Assembly (NCBI GenBank): GCA_017532145.1
Contig: JAFXJR010000046.1
Location: 19,493-83,492, forward strand
Length of the DNA stretch: 64,000 nucleotides
Direction of reading: 5' to 3'
Origin: Lachnospiraceae bacterium
GTDB taxonomy: Bacteria > Bacillota > Clostridia > Lachnospirales > Lachnospiraceae
Each line of letters begins with the position of its first letter. Positions within the stretch are counted from its first letter, which is position 1. The position numbers and the translations under genes were made by a program. The notes beneath the pieces were generated by a model. It ran no database searches, was not told the origin of the DNA, and worked only from the letters and a program-made list of their open reading frames with translations. Positions 37,296 through 47,048 of the stretch are shown one piece after another.

Positions 37296-38147
37296 TTATC
37301 TTTTCTTCAATAATCGCCTTAGCCTCTGAAACCGTTTTCCCTGCTCTCTTTCCTTTTCCTGCAGGATAGCTTCCTGCTCTGCCAGCTTCCGGTCAAAAGC
37401 GGCTTCATCCTGCATCCAGGGATTCTCCTCATAAGCCGCCTCAAAAAGCACAGGCAGCATCCGCTCTACCATATGGGCTTCCGAAGGAAAATTGGGCTGC
37501 AGTCCATAATTCATCACCTTATTCAGATTCCGATAAAAAGCTGCTGTATGCTTTTGAATCTGCTCCCGGCACAGAATATAACAGGCTCCGGGAGAAAACA
37601 AGCAGTATCGGGGAATCACCGGATCCCGATAGATAAAACACAACAAATCGTCAAAATTGTCGAAGTACCTGTGGGGATGATTAGGAGAATCCGTATACCA
37701 AGAGGTATTTTCTTCGATATACTGGCTTTCTGATACCAGACTGGAAATACTGCTAAGCGGAGTATTTTCCTCTCCAGCCACACTACCCGGTTTAGCAAAC
37801 CTGACCCGGCTGGCTCTGTCTTCATACAGATAGGTAAAATATTGGTTATCATACACTCTGTCAAAATATTCCTTGGAGCAATGACGCCCTAACATATTTC
37901 CCTTGCAGATACACAATACCGGAGGCAGTGTATCCCAATGGCTGGCAAAATAACTGAAATAGGTGGTAATATTATGCCCTGTATTTTCTGTACGGATAAA
38001 GCGAATCTCCTTCTGTTCCAAAAGCTTTGGCGTCTTTCCGTCATCTGAGGCATCCACCACCAGATACTCCTTACAATAGGCAATCAGCTCCTCCGGTACT
38101 GTATTATAATTATGAATCAGAAAAAAGTTGTCTGTTTTTTTTATCAA
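37296..38147 (-). CDS. DUF3431-like, putative glycan-modifying protein
   Basis: A 283-residue cytoplasmic protein. The section TGHNITTYFSYFASHWDTLP with CKGNM, and later FSPGACYILCREQI, resembles DUF3431 proteins, which are placed near glycosyltransferases and occur in polysaccharide loci. No known catalytic motif is seen beyond this. The C-terminus is a charged helix (EAILQEKEREQGKRF) that may be a coiled coil. No membrane segment. It is read together with the genes on both sides. Confidence 0.65.
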   Translation of the reverse strand: MIKKTDNFFLIHNYNTVPEELIAYCKEYLVVDASDDGKTPKLLEQKEIRFIRTENTGHNITTYFSYFASHWDTLPPVLCICKGNMLGRHCSKEYFDRVYDNQYFTYLYEDRASRVRFAKPGSVAGEENTPLSSISSLVSESQYIEENTSWYTDSPNHPHRYFDNFDDLLCFIYRDPVIPRYCLFSPGACYILCREQIQKHTAAFYRNLNKVMNYGLQPNFPSEAHMVERMLPVLFEAAYEENPWMQDEAAFDRKLAEQEAILQEKEREQGKRFQRLRRLLKKR

Positions 38148-38182
38148 AATCCTCCCTCCTTTTCTTTAAGCAGGAAAACACC

Positions 38183-39046
38183 TTATTTCCAAAATTCGTA
38201 CCATTTAGGCTGCTGAAACATCAGATAGCGATATCTGTCTATATTGTCCCGCAGATATTGAGGAAAAGTATCGTCAATTTCCACCTGTACAATCCGGGCA
38301 TCCCTGCCAAAAATATCCTGATGACTGCGAATGTTTTTCTTTACTTTTGATAAGGTGGAACGATTATTGTATTCCTGATGGGCTGCACTTTTAATCTTAT
38401 ACTTCACCCGTTCCTCTACCGACTGGTTTTTTCCTCCACCCATATAGCTAAAATGCCATCCTCCATTGGGAACTCTTACCCCAATTTCTTTCTGCTCCTT
38501 ATTCCGCAGTTCCTCTGTGGTAAACCGATCCAGCATACGATAACGACAAACCTTTGTCCCCAGCCACATCGGTCTGTCTACTCCCTCAAACTCTCCAGTT
38601 ACAGACAATAGCTTTCCTGAAACCTCCTCCATATCCAGATAACAATAAAATAACCGCTGAGCCATCATATATATTTTTCCTTCTTCCACATCAGGCAACA
38701 GCTTCCTTAAGGTATCCGGATTAGGAATCTCATCCACATCACTGAAAATAATAATATCCTCCGGCTTACACTCTGCCAGCCCTCTTGCCACTGCACATTT
38801 TTGATGATGGTCTCTGGTAAAGGCATCACAGTCCATTGGAGTGTCATCCACTACATTGTGGATAATCTTATGCTCAAATTCCCGAAACATCTCTTTGTTT
38901 TCCGCATAGAATAAGGGCTTGGAATCTCCCGAAAAGGTAACGGTGGACTCACTGATTACAAACTTGTCCACCACCTCATTTAAAACATGCATTCTTAACA
39001 ACAGGATATCCAATTCATTAAAAAACTGAAAGCTGTCGTATACCAT
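38183..39046 (-). CDS. GT17-family glycosyltransferase
   Basis: A 287-residue protein of family GT17, named for the eukaryotic N-glycan beta-1,4-GlcNAc transferase III. It begins MVYDSFQFFNELDILLLRMH, then has KFVISESTVTFSGDSKPL and the metal motif IIFSDVDEIPNPD, followed by WHFSYMGG. Bacterial members occur in capsule loci. The start at 39046 follows AAGGAGG by 12 bases and matches family N-termini; a TTG at 39070 is also open. Confidence 0.9.
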   Translation of the reverse strand: MVYDSFQFFNELDILLLRMHVLNEVVDKFVISESTVTFSGDSKPLFYAENKEMFREFEHKIIHNVVDDTPMDCDAFTRDHHQKCAVARGLAECKPEDIIIFSDVDEIPNPDTLRKLLPDVEEGKIYMMAQRLFYCYLDMEEVSGKLLSVTGEFEGVDRPMWLGTKVCRYRMLDRFTTEELRNKEQKEIGVRVPNGGWHFSYMGGGKNQSVEERVKYKIKSAAHQEYNNRSTLSKVKKNIRSHQDIFGRDARIVQVEIDDTFPQYLRDNIDRYRYLMFQQPKWYEFWK

Positions 39047-39227
39047 ATTCCTCACCATCCTCCTTGTCAAAATTACTCTTTCCTATCCACTTTTTTGTTG
39101 CCTTATCCTTCCTGTCAAAGCGGATATTCGTTATCCCTTGATACCTATTAAAGCCAATATTCTCCCTTTACCTACCTGCTTATCCCCACTCCATATCTCC
39201 TTACCGTGAAAGACTTTCCTGTTTTGG

Positions 39228-39908
39228 TCAAAACCGGGGATATTCTGCATTGGTGCCTGCCCACTTATGAAAGACAAAGGGACGGATTCCCTTTATTTCC
39301 GGAATCATAGATTCATGTCCAAAATATTTAGCCACCTCTAAGGGAGCATATTTCATCCCTGCTGCCTCAAACAGATGTCTGTTCTTGCAGCAGATAAATC
39401 CATCCTCATTAAAAAATCCGTGGTCTGCCTCAAAGGGAATACCGGTCTTCTCCGGAAACTCCAGCAGCCGCTTGCTTCTAATTGATACACTATTTCCCAC
39501 CCGACAGATATTTCCATGGATATCCCGATAAGAAAAATCGTCCTTTGGCAAAGGAAAGGGTGAACCAATATAGTCATAATCCAGAAATTCATCCCTCCAG
39601 CTGTCTGGATTTACTACAAAGCCATCCGCATGTACCAGCAGCAAAAAATCCGTTTCGATATACTGATGAATTTTATAAATCATATTATAATTAAAATCAT
39701 CAATGGTCCTTAATTTATTAATATGCTTATAGACGATTCCTTTGGGCAAAAACAGGGGCTTTCTATGGGTAATCAGTACCACTTCCCCAAAGTCGATATC
39801 CTTTTTACTGTATGCTAAAGCCTTTATGGCGGCCTTTACCTTTACACTAGTCAATGCTGCCAACGTTACATTGGGGAGCTGCAGTCTACCGTTTTTATAT
39901 TCACTCAT
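39228..39908 (-). CDS. DUF5672 protein, putative glycosyltransferase
   Basis: A 226-residue cytoplasmic protein of the DUF5672 type. Conserved parts are PNVTLAALTSVKVKAAIKAL, DFLLLVHADGFVVNPDSW (a DxD-like place), YDYIGSPFP and NEDGFICCKNRHLFEAAGM, ending FVFHKWAG. The family is seen in glycan loci and is thought to be a GT-A transferase, but the reaction is not known. It is preceded by a 137-base gap with no gene. Confidence 0.8.
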   Translation of the reverse strand: MSEYKNGRLQLPNVTLAALTSVKVKAAIKALAYSKKDIDFGEVVLITHRKPLFLPKGIVYKHINKLRTIDDFNYNMIYKIHQYIETDFLLLVHADGFVVNPDSWRDEFLDYDYIGSPFPLPKDDFSYRDIHGNICRVGNSVSIRSKRLLEFPEKTGIPFEADHGFFNEDGFICCKNRHLFEAAGMKYAPLEVAKYFGHESMIPEIKGIRPFVFHKWAGTNAEYPRF

Positions 39909-40001
39909 TGATGAAAAGAATCTCCTTTCTGCCAGTTTATCTTTTTGCTTACTTCATCTGCTAAAGCAGCCTCTCATTCAGTTGCTCTTACCATTCATAT
40001 G

Positions 40002-41768
40002 TCAGCCTGTTACAACAGTCTTTCTTTCATGTTCCTTATGAAAAGTCTGCCTCTCTACCCGATACACCGCATCACACTTTTCGATGGTAGTCAGCCTATG
40101 GGCAATAATCACCAGTGTCTTTTTTCCATGTAATCGTTCAATGGCCTCCATAATTGCCGACTCTGTATCATTGTCTAAAGCGGAAGTAGCCTCATCAAAT
40201 ATCATAATATCCGGTTCCGTATATAAAGCTCTGGCAATTCCCAGTCTCTGCCGTTGTCCTCCAGAAATACGAACCCCCCTCTCTCCGATACTGGTATTCA
40301 ATCCCTCTGGCAGTCCTCGCACAAACTCATCCATCTGTGCCTCCTTCAGTGCATACCAGACCTGAGTATCATCAATTTCTGTTTCCTCCACTCCATAGGC
40401 AACATTATTCCGTATGGTATCGTCCAGCATAAAAATCATCTGAGGTACATAGCCTATTTTGGCATACCAGCCCGGCAGATTGGTTCTAATATCCTTTCCA
40501 TCCACCATCACCCTGCCCTGCACAGGATACAGCAGCCCCAACAGAATATCTACGGTTGTCGACTTTCCTGCACCGGAAGGACCGATAAAGCCAACCGACT
40601 TACCAATAGGAATAGTTACACTGGCATCCTTTAAAATATCCACCTCTGTATTGGGATAACGATAGGTAATATTTTCCAGTCTCACTTCTTTTTGGAAATC
40701 CATAGGCTGAAGCTTTCCTTCCCAGGCAGACGACACCTCTGTTTCCCCACCTCTTTCATGGCTATGGATAATAATATCCTCTACAGCAGAAAGAGAGGGC
40801 TCATAGTAGGCAATATTGTTGATATACGTAGAAAGCTTATTGGCACTGGGCATCAGCTTGATTGCCACTGCTGCCAGCATTCCTACCTGCTTCAGCATTT
40901 CTGTAATATCGTTTCCCTGTGCCAGAAACACTGCTACAATCGACAGAATCCCACACATACACACCGTTTCGATTAGGAGTCGGGGAATATTTTGCATGGA
41001 ATTTTGCTTTTTCTGGATGTTGTTCAGCTTATCCGCACTCTTTTCATACTGCTCTACAAAATATTTTTCCTTGTTGAGAACCTTAGTTTCCTTCATTCCA
41101 TTTACCGCCTGCATAATCCATTTGGTAGTCAAAGCACTGTTCACCTGAACCTCATGACCAAACCGCCTGAGTATGGGACCAAGCAGCTTTTTATTTGCCA
41201 ATAGAATCGTTCCCAACACCACACACATTACCAACGTCATCATCGGACTGATAATCAAAGCCAGTGCCAGCAGTGCCACAAAAATAAACAACTCGGTAAA
41301 CAGCTGCAAAAAAGTCAGCAGCAGATTATAGGAACCATTGACATCACTCATAATATGACGCATAACCACCGGTGTACTGGCATCCAGATAAAATTCATAG
41401 GGTCGCCTTACATAGTCTTTAAACAAATTTCTGGAAGTGTTAAACTGTCCGTTATAAATAAACTGATACTGTACATAATACAGAAAATACAGATACACAT
41501 TTTTCACCACAAAAACCAGACTGAGTACAATAGCCAGCAGAATTAAAAAGTCACTGGTATTCTTAAGCTGAAAGAAATCATAAACATAACGCAGATATTC
41601 ATTTTCCCGGATACTGTCCGGCTCCATGGCTACGGTAATAAAGGGAATCAACATGGAGGTTCCCACCGTTTCCAGTCCCGCTCCCACCAACATCATCAGC
41701 AGAAGGAGAACCAGCAGCTTCCTCTGTCTTTCTGTCAATATCCTAACTACCCTTTTGATTAAATTCAT
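40002..41768 (-). CDS. ABC exporter, PglK-like lipid-linked oligosaccharide flippase
   Basis: A 588-residue half-transporter with six membrane helices (about 1-330) and an ATPase domain carrying GPSGAGKSTT, the signature ISGGQRQRLG, IMIFDEATSAL and IAHRLTT. The N-terminal start (LGETVGTSMLIPFIT-like region GLETVGTSMLIPFITVAMEP) and spacing resemble PglK, which flips a complete undecaprenyl-linked oligosaccharide. No Wzx flippase gene is present in the locus, so this protein probably does that step. Confidence 0.88.
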   Translation of the reverse strand: MNLIKRVVRILTERQRKLLVLLLLMMLVGAGLETVGTSMLIPFITVAMEPDSIRENEYLRYVYDFFQLKNTSDFLILLAIVLSLVFVVKNVYLYFLYYVQYQFIYNGQFNTSRNLFKDYVRRPYEFYLDASTPVVMRHIMSDVNGSYNLLLTFLQLFTELFIFVALLALALIISPMMTLVMCVVLGTILLANKKLLGPILRRFGHEVQVNSALTTKWIMQAVNGMKETKVLNKEKYFVEQYEKSADKLNNIQKKQNSMQNIPRLLIETVCMCGILSIVAVFLAQGNDITEMLKQVGMLAAVAIKLMPSANKLSTYINNIAYYEPSLSAVEDIIIHSHERGGETEVSSAWEGKLQPMDFQKEVRLENITYRYPNTEVDILKDASVTIPIGKSVGFIGPSGAGKSTTVDILLGLLYPVQGRVMVDGKDIRTNLPGWYAKIGYVPQMIFMLDDTIRNNVAYGVEETEIDDTQVWYALKEAQMDEFVRGLPEGLNTSIGERGVRISGGQRQRLGIARALYTEPDIMIFDEATSALDNDTESAIMEAIERLHGKKTLVIIAHRLTTIEKCDAVYRVERQTFHKEHERKTVVTG

Positions 41769-41789
41769 CGTAATCCTCTGCCTCCCTGC

Positions 41790-42800
41790 TTATGACCTGT
41801 TGCGTATTGGAATAATATATCGGTCATACCACTTCACTATTTGGTAATATAGTCTTGGCCATGCCAGCATGAGTCTGATCCTTACCCGGTCTCCCACTGC
41901 CACATAGGGCTTTTGGTAGATTCTGCGGATACATTTCCTGTCCTGACGAAGCTGCCTGACGATTTCCCCGGCAAAAGTCTCTGTCTGTTCTCCATCCATA
42001 AATTCAATATAATAAAACAGTAATCGCCGGTAAAAATGATAGGCAGCCTTATCCGAAAGTCCTGCCAACCCTTCCGATTGGAAATAAGCAATCTGCTCCC
42101 TCCAGAAAGGAATCTCATCCTTCAGCCTTCGTTCCCCTGCCTTTTCATTCATAATGCTGCCTTCCCGATCCAACACATAGTTATAATAGGCAATATCTAA
42201 GTAAACCAGTCTTTTCATTCGGCAAAAGGCTTTCGTAGTAAACATAATGTCTTCTGAATTTCTTCCTACCGGAAACCGGATATCCTGAATCAGCCTGTGA
42301 GTAAACAGCTTACTCCACACAGAATTGTAAATCAGATATCTTTCATCCCCACAGACATAAATTTCCAGTGCCTCTGCTTTTGATAATGATACACTATTAT
42401 GGGCAGAAGCGTCAATAACACCACTTTTGGTAATCTGCTTATAACGACAGACCGCAATCTCTGCTTCCTCTGTTTCACAGGCCTGATACATGGCACGATA
42501 CATATCCGCTTCAATCCAGTCATCCCCGTCCACAAAGCCGATATACTCTCCAGAGGCTATCTCTAACCCCGCATTTCTGGCATCTGACAATCCTCCATTT
42601 GGCTTGTGAATTACCCGAATCCTCCCATCCCTGGCTTTATAGTCGTCACATATCCTGCCGGAGCTGTCTGTAGAGCCGTCATCCACCAGAATAATTTCCA
42701 GTTTGGAATAGGTCTGAGACAGAATGGAATCAATACAGCGTGCGATATACTTTTCTATATTATAGACTGCCACAATAATGGAAATCAGTTTTTCTTCCAT
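41790..42800 (-). CDS. family 2 glycosyltransferase
   Basis: A 336-residue GT-A transferase with ISIIVAVYNIEKYIARCIDS, IILVDDGSTD, GGLSDARNAGL and GFVDGDDW. It is a paralogue of the transferase at 27501 in the same locus, with a different C-terminal half and so probably a different acceptor. The start at 42800 follows GGGGGAGGAAGG and overlaps the upstream gene by 16 bases; an earlier ATG at 42854 is less likely. Confidence 0.9.
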   Translation of the reverse strand: MEEKLISIIVAVYNIEKYIARCIDSILSQTYSKLEIILVDDGSTDSSGRICDDYKARDGRIRVIHKPNGGLSDARNAGLEIASGEYIGFVDGDDWIEADMYRAMYQACETEEAEIAVCRYKQITKSGVIDASAHNSVSLSKAEALEIYVCGDERYLIYNSVWSKLFTHRLIQDIRFPVGRNSEDIMFTTKAFCRMKRLVYLDIAYYNYVLDREGSIMNEKAGERRLKDEIPFWREQIAYFQSEGLAGLSDKAAYHFYRRLLFYYIEFMDGEQTETFAGEIVRQLRQDRKCIRRIYQKPYVAVGDRVRIRLMLAWPRLYYQIVKWYDRYIIPIRNRS

Positions 42801-43693
42801 AGCCTTCCTCCCCCATCTACCCTCAACATCCCGGAGGTGTAGATATCCCTGCACTCACAGGTATTCAGCCACCTGGACGGAGCCACTACCTGCTTATCCG
42901 GCTGTCCATTCAGCCATGCTCCCCACCAGCTAAAGCTGCTGTTAGCAATAATATAGTGCCTGCACTTTCCCATCAGCATCAAATCCAGATATCCGGTTTC
43001 CTCACTGGTACCCTGAATCACGGTAAATGGTCTGTTAAATTGAGTTTCCTTTTGTCTCCCCCATTCTTCTGCCCAGGAAGTATCATTGGTAAAAATAAAA
43101 AATTCTGCTTCCGGGCAATTATCCAGCAACAGACGAATAGCTCCCTCATAATAGGCTTCTGTACAGATTCCCCCATATACCTCCTGTACCTGCAGATAGT
43201 CTCCCCTTCTGATATGAATTGCCACTGAACAGGAGGCAAGTATTCTTTGCTGATACTCCCTAAACCGGCTCTGTATTTCTTCCGGTATCTTTACCTTTTG
43301 AAAATGGAAGACCTCTCTCACCTGAGCCTCTATGGGCTGAAAATATCGCTCACTTTGGAAGCACCCACATAAATAGGCTTCCTCCTTTTCTAATACAGCC
43401 GAATCAAAGTTGACAGAAGCCTCCCGATATTCTCTGCTCCTCCTTCCCCATAGTTTCCGCCGGATACGATGAACAGGATGCAGGGATGAATCTGTTATTT
43501 CTCTGATTTCCTTCTCTGTAGCCCTGGGATAATTGATACCAAAAACGGAAAGCATAATTGGTCTGGCATTGGATAGCTTATATTCTGTTACATCATCAAA
43601 TTTTACTTCTCTGCCCAGGGAAACCAGCCTTAAATATAAAGCATATTGAAACATCTGATTTCCCAGCCCTCCTGACATACGAATAATATTCAT
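42785..43693 (-). CDS. alpha-1,2-fucosyltransferase-like (GT11)
   Basis: A 302-residue GT11 enzyme with all usual motifs: MSGGLGNQMFQYALYLRL at the start, the GDP-fucose motif HIRRGDYL near 165, FFIFTNDTSWAEEW and NSSFSWWGAWL near 255. It should transfer fucose from GDP-fucose in alpha-1,2 linkage to a galactose-type acceptor; galactosyl or rhamnosyl donors cannot be excluded. No GDP-fucose synthesis genes are in the window, so these must be elsewhere. It contrasts with the divergent GT11-like protein at 36085. Confidence 0.9.
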   Translation of the reverse strand: MNIIRMSGGLGNQMFQYALYLRLVSLGREVKFDDVTEYKLSNARPIMLSVFGINYPRATEKEIREITDSSLHPVHRIRRKLWGRRSREYREASVNFDSAVLEKEEAYLCGCFQSERYFQPIEAQVREVFHFQKVKIPEEIQSRFREYQQRILASCSVAIHIRRGDYLQVQEVYGGICTEAYYEGAIRLLLDNCPEAEFFIFTNDTSWAEEWGRQKETQFNRPFTVIQGTSEETGYLDLMLMGKCRHYIIANSSFSWWGAWLNGQPDKQVVAPSRWLNTCECRDIYTSGMLRVDGGGRLWKKN

Positions 43694-43787
43694 GGCTATA
43701 TTTACTTCCTTTCTGCGGATGCAATTTTTATAAAATATTCATCCCTTTTATCAAATGTTCAGACCCATTGCTTTAGTGTCAACCCTG

Positions 43788-45680
43788 TTATATGGACTTG
43801 TGAAAGCTATACATCCACTGCTGAAACATTAAAATAAACCATATCTGGATTCTCCATCTTCCTCTTTGGGTATAGTCCTCCCAAATTTTCCATACTGTAT
43901 CTGCATCCAGTACACCTTGCTGTCTTAGTACCTTCCGGTCAATCAATCCTTCTGCCCATTTTCTGAGTTCCGGCTTCAACAGCCATTTGTCAATCGGAAT
44001 GGAAAATCCCTTTTTGGGTCTTTCCATCATCTCCCGTGGCACATACCGATAGAGTACATCCCGCAGTACCTTCTTTCCTACCCTTCCCTCCCTTTTATAC
44101 TCAATAGGCAAGGTCCAGGCAAATTCCACCACATCCCTATCCAACATGGGGACTCTGGTTTCTAAGGAAACTGCCATAGCTGCCCGGTCTACCTTTACCA
44201 GAATATCGTCAGGATGGTACATCAACATATCCATCAGCATAATATTGTGGTTCACTTCCTGTAAATATCCGGGCGGAAATTCATTATATTTATACGGACA
44301 ATAGGAATGCTCTGCAGCAATCTTTCTGGTCAGAGGGTCGGTTTCATAAGAAATCTCATACAGACTTCCTGATCCCCTTGCTCCCAATAAAGCAGCCTTA
44401 GTCCTATAGATGGGATTAGCAGCCAGAGGACTATGCAATAACAAAACACTACTAGGCTTTCTGATGATATAAGGAATCCTTTTCATCTTATTCCAAATCC
44501 GGCTTACTGACTCATAGGAAGTGTAACCACAAAAAAGTTCATCACCTCCATCCCCTGACAAGGATACGGTTACATGCTCTCTGGTCATCCTGCTTACCAG
44601 ATAGGTGGGAATCTGAGAAGAATCGGCAAAAGGTTCGCCAAACATATCGGCCAGCTTAGGAATCACCGAAATCGCATCCTGCTCCGTAATATACAGCTCC
44701 GTATGCTCCGTTCCCAGATGATTGGCAATTTCCTTTGCCGCAGCAGCCTCATTATAGCCTTCCTCATACATTCCTATCGTAAAGCTTTTTACCTTACTGC
44801 TGTTTAGAGACTGCATCAACGCCACAATGGTACTGCTGTCTATGCCTGCAGATAAAAAGGCTCCCACCGACACGTCTGCCACCATCTGCTCCCGAACAGA
44901 TTCCTTTAGCAACCGCTCCAGTTCTTCTGCTGCCTCCTCCTGACTGCCGGAAAACAGATTTTCCTGCCCTTTCTTGGCAATCTCCTTCATTGACCAATAG
45001 GACGTTACTGATAGGTTCTTCCGGCGAAAAGGAAAGGATAATCTGGCGATACTCCCCGGCTCCAGCTTCCAGATATTCTCGTAGATGGAGTAAGGTGCAG
45101 GAATATAACCATGGGTAAAGTAAACATCCAGAATCTTCCTGTTAAGTCTGTTAGAAAAGCCATCCAGACAACGGATACAACCTATCTCAGAAGCAAAAAC
45201 AAAGGATTCCTGTCCGATAAAACCATAATAAAGCGGTTTTTCCCCCACCCGGTCCCGCAAAAGATACAGTTCCTTTTCCTTTTGGTCAAAGATAGCAATG
45301 GCAAACATTCCCTTACACAGGCGGATGGCCTGCTCCACACCGTAGGCTTCTACTGCCTCCAATAGCACCTCTGTATCGGAGGTTCCCCTGAATGCCTTCA
45401 CCTTCCCCTCCTCCAAAAGCTGAGCGGCCAGCTTTTTATAATTATAGATTTCACCATTGAAGACGATGACATACCGCCCACTATGGGATTCCATAGGCTG
45501 GGCACCGGTAGGAGATAAATCCACAATAGACAGTCTGCGATGTCCCAACACCACCGTCTTATCCTCTGAAATCCACTTTCCGCCTGTATCCGGTCCCCGA
45601 TGAAGCATCTGCTCCATCATCGCCTGTATACCGGCCTGCCCATCTCCTTCTAACTGACAAAATCCTGCGATACCACACAT
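43788..45680 (-). CDS. asnB: asparagine synthase (glutamine-hydrolysing) type amidotransferase
   Basis: A 630-residue enzyme. The class II glutaminase domain begins MCGIAGFCQLEGD with the catalytic Cys2. The synthetase half has the ATP pyrophosphatase loop SAGIDSSTIVALMQSL (normally SGGxDS) and SLSGDGGDELFCGY. In polysaccharide loci such proteins often amidate uronic acids or other glycan carboxylates and do not make free asparagine, and this placement suggests that. The pyrophosphatase loop has Ala where Gly is usual (FLSAGIDSS), which is common in this subgroup. Confidence 0.9.
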   Translation of the reverse strand: MCGIAGFCQLEGDGQAGIQAMMEQMLHRGPDTGGKWISEDKTVVLGHRRLSIVDLSPTGAQPMESHSGRYVIVFNGEIYNYKKLAAQLLEEGKVKAFRGTSDTEVLLEAVEAYGVEQAIRLCKGMFAIAIFDQKEKELYLLRDRVGEKPLYYGFIGQESFVFASEIGCIRCLDGFSNRLNRKILDVYFTHGYIPAPYSIYENIWKLEPGSIARLSFPFRRKNLSVTSYWSMKEIAKKGQENLFSGSQEEAAEELERLLKESVREQMVADVSVGAFLSAGIDSSTIVALMQSLNSSKVKSFTIGMYEEGYNEAAAAKEIANHLGTEHTELYITEQDAISVIPKLADMFGEPFADSSQIPTYLVSRMTREHVTVSLSGDGGDELFCGYTSYESVSRIWNKMKRIPYIIRKPSSVLLLHSPLAANPIYRTKAALLGARGSGSLYEISYETDPLTRKIAAEHSYCPYKYNEFPPGYLQEVNHNIMLMDMLMYHPDDILVKVDRAAMAVSLETRVPMLDRDVVEFAWTLPIEYKREGRVGKKVLRDVLYRYVPREMMERPKKGFSIPIDKWLLKPELRKWAEGLIDRKVLRQQGVLDADTVWKIWEDYTQRGRWRIQIWFILMFQQWMYSFHKSI

Positions 45681-45742
45681 TTTTCTCTTTCTACTCCTTA
45701 TTTCTGCTTTTCGTTAAATCGGATGTTTATATCCTTTATTCA

Positions 45743-45773
45743 AAACTGTTCAGTACATCACCATCATAAAACA
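45743..45773 (-). repeat. R1 end fragment, copy g
   Basis: On the minus strand GATGGTGATGTACTGAACAG resembles the R1 right end GTGAGGGTACTGAACAGTTAC. The last bases are changed and the left half is missing. It lies between asnB and the SGNH gene. Confidence 0.5.
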
Positions 45774-45781
45774 AAATTTCT

Positions 45782-46858
45782 CTATTCTTCCTTTGTCTGC
45801 TCAGTAAAATCTCCCTCTGCAATCCGCCTGGCAATAGTCTTTCTGGCCTGCTCCAATTCTATCTTCCACTGCTCATAGGCGGCATCCCAATCCTGATAGC
45901 CTTCTTCCCTTCTTTTGTCAGGAAGTCCATAGTTCTGTGCAACATAATTTCCTAAAAAGGCTGTACACTTCCAGGCACCCAAAGCGTTTGTATGACCACC
46001 ATAGTCACTAAAGTCTGTGGCAAAGTCTATGCCAATCTCCTGATAATACTCATTCAAATTTAAAAATTCATATCCATAACTGACAATTACCTCCTCCATA
46101 TGATTATACATCCTCTGTTTTTCCTCCTCCATCACGGTAGGAGAAAGGATAAACAGAGCCTGCAGTTCTTCCTCTTTCAGATAGTCCAGCAAAGTATACA
46201 GACATTCTTCCTGAAATACCGGCAAGGGCTGCTTCTCTGTAATTGGAGAAGTATCTACTGCTTCACAGGGACCCACCTGGTCGGTCATCACATATCCCTT
46301 CTGATCATCCTTTTTTTCATATCGAAAACAGGCCAGCTGCTCAGGAAGCACCATGGTTTTCCAGTTGGAATGATACTTAAAAATATCAAAGTAATAGGTA
46401 TATCTCTCTGAAACATCGTCCACCATGGCATTAATGGTACGAATTCGATTCCAGGAATATTTCATATTGTCAGTTACTCCCCGGGTATAGGCCATATTGT
46501 TGGTCAAATCCATCTCCCGGGCTGTATACATCCTCATTTCAAATACATATAGCTGAGGAGTCTGAGTCTTTCTCACCTCTTCCACCAAATAGGTGGCTGC
46601 CACCGGACGCTGAAGATTCGTGGAAATAGGATAGGAAGTAATTCCATATTCTCCCCAAAGCATAGGTGTGGCATAGTAGGGATAAACCGGACTGGAGCCA
46701 ATCAGCACCATATCAATGGTATTTTTGGGTTCTGCATAAAAGCCGGTAAACCGATCCTTTACGTCTCCATTAGTTCTGATGATATAAGTCACTGTCATCA
46801 GGATATATAGAAAAATACCTATAAAAATAATGGATTTTACAGCCTGTTTCCACATCAT
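45782..46858 (-). CDS. SGNH/DltD-like membrane-anchored protein
   Basis: A 358-residue protein with one N-terminal membrane helix (about 7-27) and an extracellular domain. DMVLIGSSPVYPYY gives the nucleophile serine block, and DFSDYGGHTNALGAWK the catalytic Asp-His pair of SGNH hydrolases, as in DltD and AlgX/AlgJ, which help O-acetylate or D-alanylate wall polymers. No MBOAT acyltransferase is in the window, so its partner is unknown. It is the first gene of the polysaccharide locus, 64 bases after a good promoter. Confidence 0.8.
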   Translation of the reverse strand: MMWKQAVKSIIFIGIFLYILMTVTYIIRTNGDVKDRFTGFYAEPKNTIDMVLIGSSPVYPYYATPMLWGEYGITSYPISTNLQRPVAATYLVEEVRKTQTPQLYVFEMRMYTAREMDLTNNMAYTRGVTDNMKYSWNRIRTINAMVDDVSERYTYYFDIFKYHSNWKTMVLPEQLACFRYEKKDDQKGYVMTDQVGPCEAVDTSPITEKQPLPVFQEECLYTLLDYLKEEELQALFILSPTVMEEEKQRMYNHMEEVIVSYGYEFLNLNEYYQEIGIDFATDFSDYGGHTNALGAWKCTAFLGNYVAQNYGLPDKRREEGYQDWDAAYEQWKIELEQARKTIARRIAEGDFTEQTKEE

Positions 46859-46921
46859 TTTATCTTTTTTCCCTTCCTCTATCTCAATGGCTATTGATTA
46901 TCGCTTTGATTACAATACTTT

Positions 46922-46950
46922 ATTATAAGTTATCCCCTATTGAAAAACAA
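46922..46950 (-). promoter_or_regulatory. promoter of the polysaccharide locus
   Basis: On the minus strand TTGTTT and TATAAT are separated by 17 bases. It is the only strong promoter seen ahead of the 19 kb row of minus-strand genes from 46858 to 27501, most of which overlap or have short gaps. Confidence 0.7.
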
Positions 46951-46964
46951 TATTCAATTCATCA

Positions 46965-46988
46965 GGGACTTCCTTGATTCGGTTAAAT
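46965..46988 (-). repeat. R4 single end, copy b
   Basis: On the minus strand ATTTAACCGAATCAAGGAAG followed by TCCC equals the R4 end at 11464 with one change. No second end is seen. It lies between the protease terminator and the polysaccharide promoter. Confidence 0.75.
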
Positions 46989-47002
46989 CTAAGAAGTAAA
47001 AA

Positions 47003-47033
47003 GGACAGTGCATGCCCTTTTGCATACACTGCC
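47003..47033 (-). terminator. terminator after the SLH part of the protease gene
   Basis: On the minus strand GGCAGTGTATGC and GCATGCACTGTCC form a long stem followed by TTTTTACTT, 16 bases after the stop at 47049. Confidence 0.8.
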
Positions 47034-47048
47034 CTAAGTAAAACTGTC

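Noticed and set aside
40002-41768. Drug exporter (MsbA/LmrA) role for the ABC protein
   Set aside because: Domain layout alone cannot exclude it, but its place in a glycan locus without Wzx and its N-terminal similarity to PglK favour a lipid-linked glycan flippase.
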